A stretch of DNA of 8,810 nt from Campylobacterales bacterium (GTDB lineage: Bacteria; Campylobacterota; Campylobacteria; Campylobacterales; Hydrogenimonadaceae): positions 1-8,810 of the forward strand of contig JAMONQ010000121.1 in the NCBI GenBank assembly GCA_027065635.1, given 5' to 3'. Both the position numbers and the translations under genes were made by a program. Under the pieces are notes generated by a model. That model did no database searches. It saw nothing but the letters and a program-made list of their open reading frames with translations, and was not told the DNA's origin. Shown here one piece after another: positions 5,943 to 8,810 of the stretch. Numbering within the stretch: position 1 is the first letter of the stretch; each line of letters opens with the position of its first letter.

Positions 5943-7208
5943 TTATATCTCTCGCGGATCGGCTATCTTTCCGGCGATAGCGGAAGCGGCAGCCACCGCC
6001 GAATTTGCCAGATAAATTTCGCTGCTTCTTGCGCCCATGCGGCCCACGAAGTTTCTGTTTGTAGTGCTGATACAGCGTTCGTTGTCTCCGAGTATCCCCA
6101 TATATCCGCCCAGGCATGCGCCGCATGTGGGATTGGATACGACTGCGCCGGCATCTATGAGAGTATCGATATATCCGGCTTTCTCGGCAGCTTTTAGAAT
6201 CTTTTGCGTAGCCGGAGTGACTATCATTCTCGTGTGGCGTGCGACACGCTTGCCCTTGACGATCTGTGCGGCTATTTTTATATCTCCGAGCCGTCCGTTG
6301 GTGCAGCTACCGATAAAGACCTGGTCCACTTTCAGGTCGTCTGCTACCGCGGTGCTTACAGGCTTGCCGTTGCTCGGCAGATGCGGATAGGCGATGACCG
6401 GTTCGAGCCTGGAGACGTCTATCTCTATGACTTTGCAGTATCGGGCATCTTCGTCGGAGTAGTGGAACTTCGGTTCGCGCGCAAGGTCTTTATCTTTCAA
6501 AAACTCTTTCGTGATTTCGTCACATGCGATTATGCCGCTTTTCGCTCCGGCTTCTATCGCCATGTTGCAGAGACTGAAGCGGTCGTCCATATCGAGATAC
6601 TCTATGGTGTCACCGGTGAACTCGAGCGCTTTGTAGAGTGCTCCGTCCACTCCTATCATACGGATAAGCTCGAGAATCAGATCCTTTCCGTAGATATGTT
6701 CGCCCGGTTTTCCGCTGAATACTACCTTGATGGTCTCAGGAACCTTGAACCAGTTTTCGCCGGTTATCATGGCGAAAGCGAGATCCGTAGAACCCATTCC
6801 CGTACTGAAAGCTCCAAGTGCACCGTGGGTGCATGTGTGGCTGTCGGCACCGATAATCACGTCGCCTGGTACTACAAGCCCCTTCTCCGGAAGCAGCGCG
6901 TGCTCGATACCCATGTCCTTCTCGTCGAAGAAGTGTTTGAGATCGTGCTTGTATGCGAACTCGCGGCTTATCTTTGCCTGATTGGCGCTGGCGATATCCT
7001 TGGCCGGTATGAAGTGGTCCATCACTATGCAAAAACCGTCCGGGTTCGCCAGTCTGGTCGCTCCGCTCTCTTCGAAAGCACGTATCGAAATCGGTGTCGT
7101 GATATCGTTGCCTATTACCATATCGATCGGGCAGCGGACTATCTCCCCCGCCGAAACCTCACGGCCGGCATGTTCACTGAAAATCTTTTCGGTAATGGTC
7201 TGTCCCAT
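5943..7208 (-). CDS. leuC: 3-isopropylmalate dehydratase large subunit LeuC
   Basis: A 421-residue aconitase-superfamily protein, matching the shorter, archaeal-like LeuC type. With the small subunit LeuD it isomerises 2-isopropylmalate to 3-isopropylmalate in leucine synthesis, in the cytoplasm. The 4Fe-4S cluster cysteines are visible: C292 in GSCTNGR, and C352 and C355 in NPTCGACLGG. Other signatures are GADSHTCTHGALG (120-132), STGMGSTD (135-142), the active-site region near VMDHF (62-66) and NRNFVGRMG (374-382). ATG 7208 has a good ribosome binding site, GGAAGGA, 5 bases upstream. No leuD is adjacent: an HDOD gene follows, and a divergent NFACT gene lies upstream, so the small subunit must be elsewhere. 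A homoaconitase or methylogous dehydratase role cannot be excluded from sequence alone, because this subfamily is closely related. LeuC is the most likely call. Confidence 0.93.
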   Translation of the reverse strand: MGQTITEKIFSEHAGREVSAGEIVRCPIDMVIGNDITTPISIRAFEESGATRLANPDGFCIVMDHFIPAKDIASANQAKISREFAYKHDLKHFFDEKDMGIEHALLPEKGLVVPGDVIIGADSHTCTHGALGAFSTGMGSTDLAFAMITGENWFKVPETIKVVFSGKPGEHIYGKDLILELIRMIGVDGALYKALEFTGDTIEYLDMDDRFSLCNMAIEAGAKSGIIACDEITKEFLKDKDLAREPKFHYSDEDARYCKVIEIDVSRLEPVIAYPHLPSNGKPVSTAVADDLKVDQVFIGSCTNGRLGDIKIAAQIVKGKRVARHTRMIVTPATQKILKAAEKAGYIDTLIDAGAVVSNPTCGACLGGYMGILGDNERCISTTNRNFVGRMGARSSEIYLANSAVAAASAIAGKIADPREI

Positions 7209-7213
7209 GAAAA

Positions 7214-7244
7214 TCCTTCCGGTTGCTTGATTGGGGCGATTATA
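7214..7244 (-). promoter_or_regulatory. leuC promoter -10 and ribosome binding site
   Basis: The minus strand has a perfect TATAAT at 7244-7239, then GGAAGGA at 7220-7214, 5 bases before the leuC ATG. A start point near 7232 would leave a leader of only about 24 bases, so there is no room for a leucine attenuator or T-box here. No good -35 box is seen at 7262-7267. Confidence 0.5.
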
Positions 7245-7265
7245 TCCAAAGGGTGCAAATTATCT

Positions 7266-7273
7266 GCTAAAAT
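7266..7273 (+). promoter_or_regulatory. Candidate extended -10 promoter of the NFACT gene
   Basis: TGCTAAAAT (7265-7273) matches an extended -10 (TGn plus a hexamer one mismatch from TATAAT). It would give a leader of about 50 bases. In that leader TGTAAA (7293-7298) and TTTACA (7315-7320) form a perfect 6-base inverted repeat whose base touches the weak AGGT ribosome binding site (7320-7323). Confidence 0.35.
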
Positions 7274-7331
7274 GGAGTATCTTTTTATGTTTTGTAAATA
7301 TTCAAGATCAATTTTTTACAGGTAGTTTCAA

Positions 7332-8660
7332 ATGAGATATTATGAGTTGAAGGCGGTAGCGGAGTATCTGAAGAGGTATAAAAAAATCAGATCGGCGGGG
7401 CGAATAGACGACAATGTGATCTGTCTGGAGTTTGACGACAGATCCGCGATCGGCTTCGATCTTTCGCGCGGGCGGACGGAGATTTTCTTGGCCGACGGAA
7501 AAAGGGCGCAAAGGACCTATCACGCTCCTTTCGATACGCTTCTTAAAAAGAGGTTTTCAGGGGCGAAAGTTCTGGATCTCTCTCTTGCCGACGATGACAA
7601 GATCCTGAAGATAGAGGCGGCACTGGAGGGCGCTTACAAAGCCCAGAAGAGTATCTTGCGGCTCGAGTTTACAGGCAGGCATACCAATGCGATCATTCTG
7701 GATGAAGATGGCGTGGTTCTGGAGGCGTTGAGACATGTAGACAGCGACTCGAGCTACAGGGTCGTGCAGCCCGGCATCGAGTTGTTGCCTCTTAAGCCCT
7801 ACAGCGGAGAGAGGCAAAGCGGAGTCGTGGAGGATGTAAAAGCGTATCTGGCAAAAAAGAGAGAAGAGAGAGAAAGAAGGCGAGTCAGGGAGCTAAAGGG
7901 TGTGCACTCCAGAGCCCTTGAAAAGAGGATAGAGAAGCTCGAAAAGGAGCTACGGACCCTTCCGCAGAAGGAGGAGCTTGAAAAAAGAGCCGAAAAGCTT
8001 TTTGGATATGCCGATATCGTAATGGCAAACCTCCACAGGATAAAGCCTTACGACAGTAGGCTCGAAGCGTTCGATTTCGCTGGAAATCCTGTCTCTATCG
8101 ATCTTCCGCCCCTGCCCAATCCGGGAAGGATGGGAGAGTACTTCTACAAGGCTGCAAAACGTGCCGCGAACAAGGCCGAGAGGCTTCATATGGAGGAGCG
8201 CAATCTAAGAAGCAGGATCGATTTTTACAAAACGGTACTGGAAAATCTGGAGTCGGCTCGAAGCGAAGAGGAGATAGCGCTTCTGTTTCCGCCGAAACAG
8301 AAGCATAAAAAAAGAGAGACCAAATATCAGTGTGAACTCTTTACGGTCGGAGAGTACAGGGTGCTTGTCGGACGTAACGAGAGGGAGAATATATGGGTGC
8401 TCAAAAATGCGAAAGCGGGCGATATTTGGCTCCATCTAAAAGATCGTCCCTCTTCGCACTGCATCATCCAGGCCGGAGGAAGAAGGCAGATACCTCGCGA
8501 TGTGATAGAGAGAGCCGCGAGAATATGCGTAGAGACAAGTGTCTCTCAACCTGGAGACTACCCGGTCGATTTTACTCATAGACGCAATGTAAAGATCGAA
8601 AGAGGAGCGCATGTAACCTACACAAATTATGATACCATAGTGATAAAGAAAAACAGATAG
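7332..8660 (+). CDS. NFACT family protein, RqcH/Rqc2-like ribosome quality control factor
   Basis: A 442-residue NFACT protein, often annotated as fibronectin-binding. In bacteria that have been studied, RqcH binds stalled 50S subunits carrying peptidyl-tRNA, recruits alanyl-tRNA and adds alanine tails that mark the chain for destruction. Order: NFACT-N (about 1-165), a charged coiled coil (168-225) with KKREERERRRVRELKG, a short middle part, a second coiled coil (270-315), and the NFACT-R/DUF814 domain (about 333-435). NFACT-R has VGRNERENIWVLKNAKAGDI and IWLHLKDRPSSHCII (365-379), matching the usual W-x-H-x-K-D-x-x-S/G-S-H pattern. It is clearly shorter than the Firmicute form (about 570), as I recall is normal in Campylobacterota (about 435). 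The N-terminal Asp-Arg needed for alanyl-tRNA recruitment in Bacillus appears as Asp-Lys (D89-K90). The start is ATG 7332. It is divergent from leuC; a small gene follows after 47 bases. Confidence 0.9.
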   Translation: MRYYELKAVAEYLKRYKKIRSAGRIDDNVICLEFDDRSAIGFDLSRGRTEIFLADGKRAQRTYHAPFDTLLKKRFSGAKVLDLSLADDDKILKIEAALEGAYKAQKSILRLEFTGRHTNAIILDEDGVVLEALRHVDSDSSYRVVQPGIELLPLKPYSGERQSGVVEDVKAYLAKKREERERRRVRELKGVHSRALEKRIEKLEKELRTLPQKEELEKRAEKLFGYADIVMANLHRIKPYDSRLEAFDFAGNPVSIDLPPLPNPGRMGEYFYKAAKRAANKAERLHMEERNLRSRIDFYKTVLENLESARSEEEIALLFPPKQKHKKRETKYQCELFTVGEYRVLVGRNERENIWVLKNAKAGDIWLHLKDRPSSHCIIQAGGRRQIPRDVIERAARICVETSVSQPGDYPVDFTHRRNVKIERGAHVTYTNYDTIVIKKNR

Positions 8661-8696
8661 TCTCTGCGACCGGGAACTCTATCGCCATATCGGCCG

Positions 8697-8703
8697 AAGG
8701 AGG
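8697..8703 (+). promoter_or_regulatory. Strong ribosome binding site of the last gene
   Basis: AAGGAGG is nearly a full match to the anti-Shine-Dalgarno sequence. It lies 4 bases before ATG 8708 and directly against ATG 8704, so 8708 is the plausible start. Confidence 0.65.
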
Positions 8704-8707
8704 ATGA

Positions 8708-8810
8708 ATGGCCATATCACCGCTTACAAACATTATCTTCATAAACCAGAACATGAACGTGGCGTCGGCGGTTATGAATATGCAGTTCAATCGCTACGAT
8801 GTGCAAAATT
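8708..8810 (+). CDS. Start of an unidentified conserved-looking small protein, truncated by the window edge
   Basis: Only the first 34 codons are visible, starting MAISPLTNIIFINQNMNVAS and continuing with an Asn, Gln and Met rich stretch (MNMQFNRYDVQN). No signal peptide, membrane segment or known motif is present. The strong AAGGAGG at 8697-8703 and the position 47 bases after the NFACT stop suggest the same transcript. The start resembles short uncharacterised Campylobacterota proteins I recall only vaguely, so no function is given. ATG 8704, in another frame, also stays open to the window edge but has no usable spacing from the ribosome binding site. The call as a coding start is likely; the product is unknown. 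Confidence 0.6.
   Translation, partial: MAISPLTNIIFINQNMNVASAVMNMQFNRYDVQN

Noticed and set aside
6204..7325. A 373-codon open frame on the plus strand opposite leuC.
   Set aside because: The minus strand encodes a complete LeuC with cluster cysteines and all family motifs. The antisense frame has no recognisable domain and no ribosome binding site, and long antisense frames are expected opposite biased coding sequence.
7272..7325. A 17-codon plus-strand mini-frame ahead of the NFACT gene, a possible leader peptide.
   Set aside because: No ribosome binding site precedes it, its ATG overlaps the candidate -10 box, and it has no run of regulatory codons.

Overview
The window reads as chromosomal DNA of a free-living Campylobacterota (epsilonproteobacterial) bacterium, probably of the Hydrogenimonas / Sulfurovum / Nitratifractor type. 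This is inferred from the proteins: a short NFACT protein, a LysR regulator paired with a YeiH exporter, mobA beside an HDOD gene, and a 421-residue LeuC. The base composition is intermediate and isoleucine ATA codons are common. Genes are tightly packed, and no insertion sequence, phage gene, tRNA, rRNA or CRISPR array was seen.

Region 1 (1-2387, + strand) is a compact operon. It holds the 3' end of an AmpD-like N-acetylmuramoyl-L-alanine amidase, a DUF819 multi-pass membrane protein that overlaps it by 4 bases, and a dipeptide epimerase of the L-Ala-D/L-Glu type with all catalytic residues in place. The first and third genes release and epimerise murein stem peptides, so the membrane protein between them is a candidate peptide or amino-acid permease.

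Region 2 (2356-4432) is a divergent pair: a YeiH/UPF0324 putative exporter on the minus strand and a YeiE-like LysR regulator on the plus strand. They share an AT-rich spacer of about 136 bases with promoter-like hexamers and two small palindromes. Both genes run into convergent neighbours, with 3' overlaps of 32 and 24 bases.

Region 3 (4409-7208, minus strand) reads leuC, then an HDOD-domain protein, then mobA. The HDOD gene and mobA are 2 bases apart and probably translationally coupled. A strong imperfect hairpin separates leuC from the HDOD gene.

Region 4 (7209-8810, + strand) has an NFACT-family (RqcH/Rqc2-like) ribosome quality control protein, transcribed divergently from leuC. It is followed by the first 34 codons of a small unidentified gene with a very strong ribosome binding site.

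I see mostly housekeeping and metabolic genes. Nothing here is convincing as a new multi-gene defence or mobile system. The best leads are the DUF819 protein in a murein-recycling operon, the convergent coding overlaps, and the Lys-for-Arg change in the NFACT protein.
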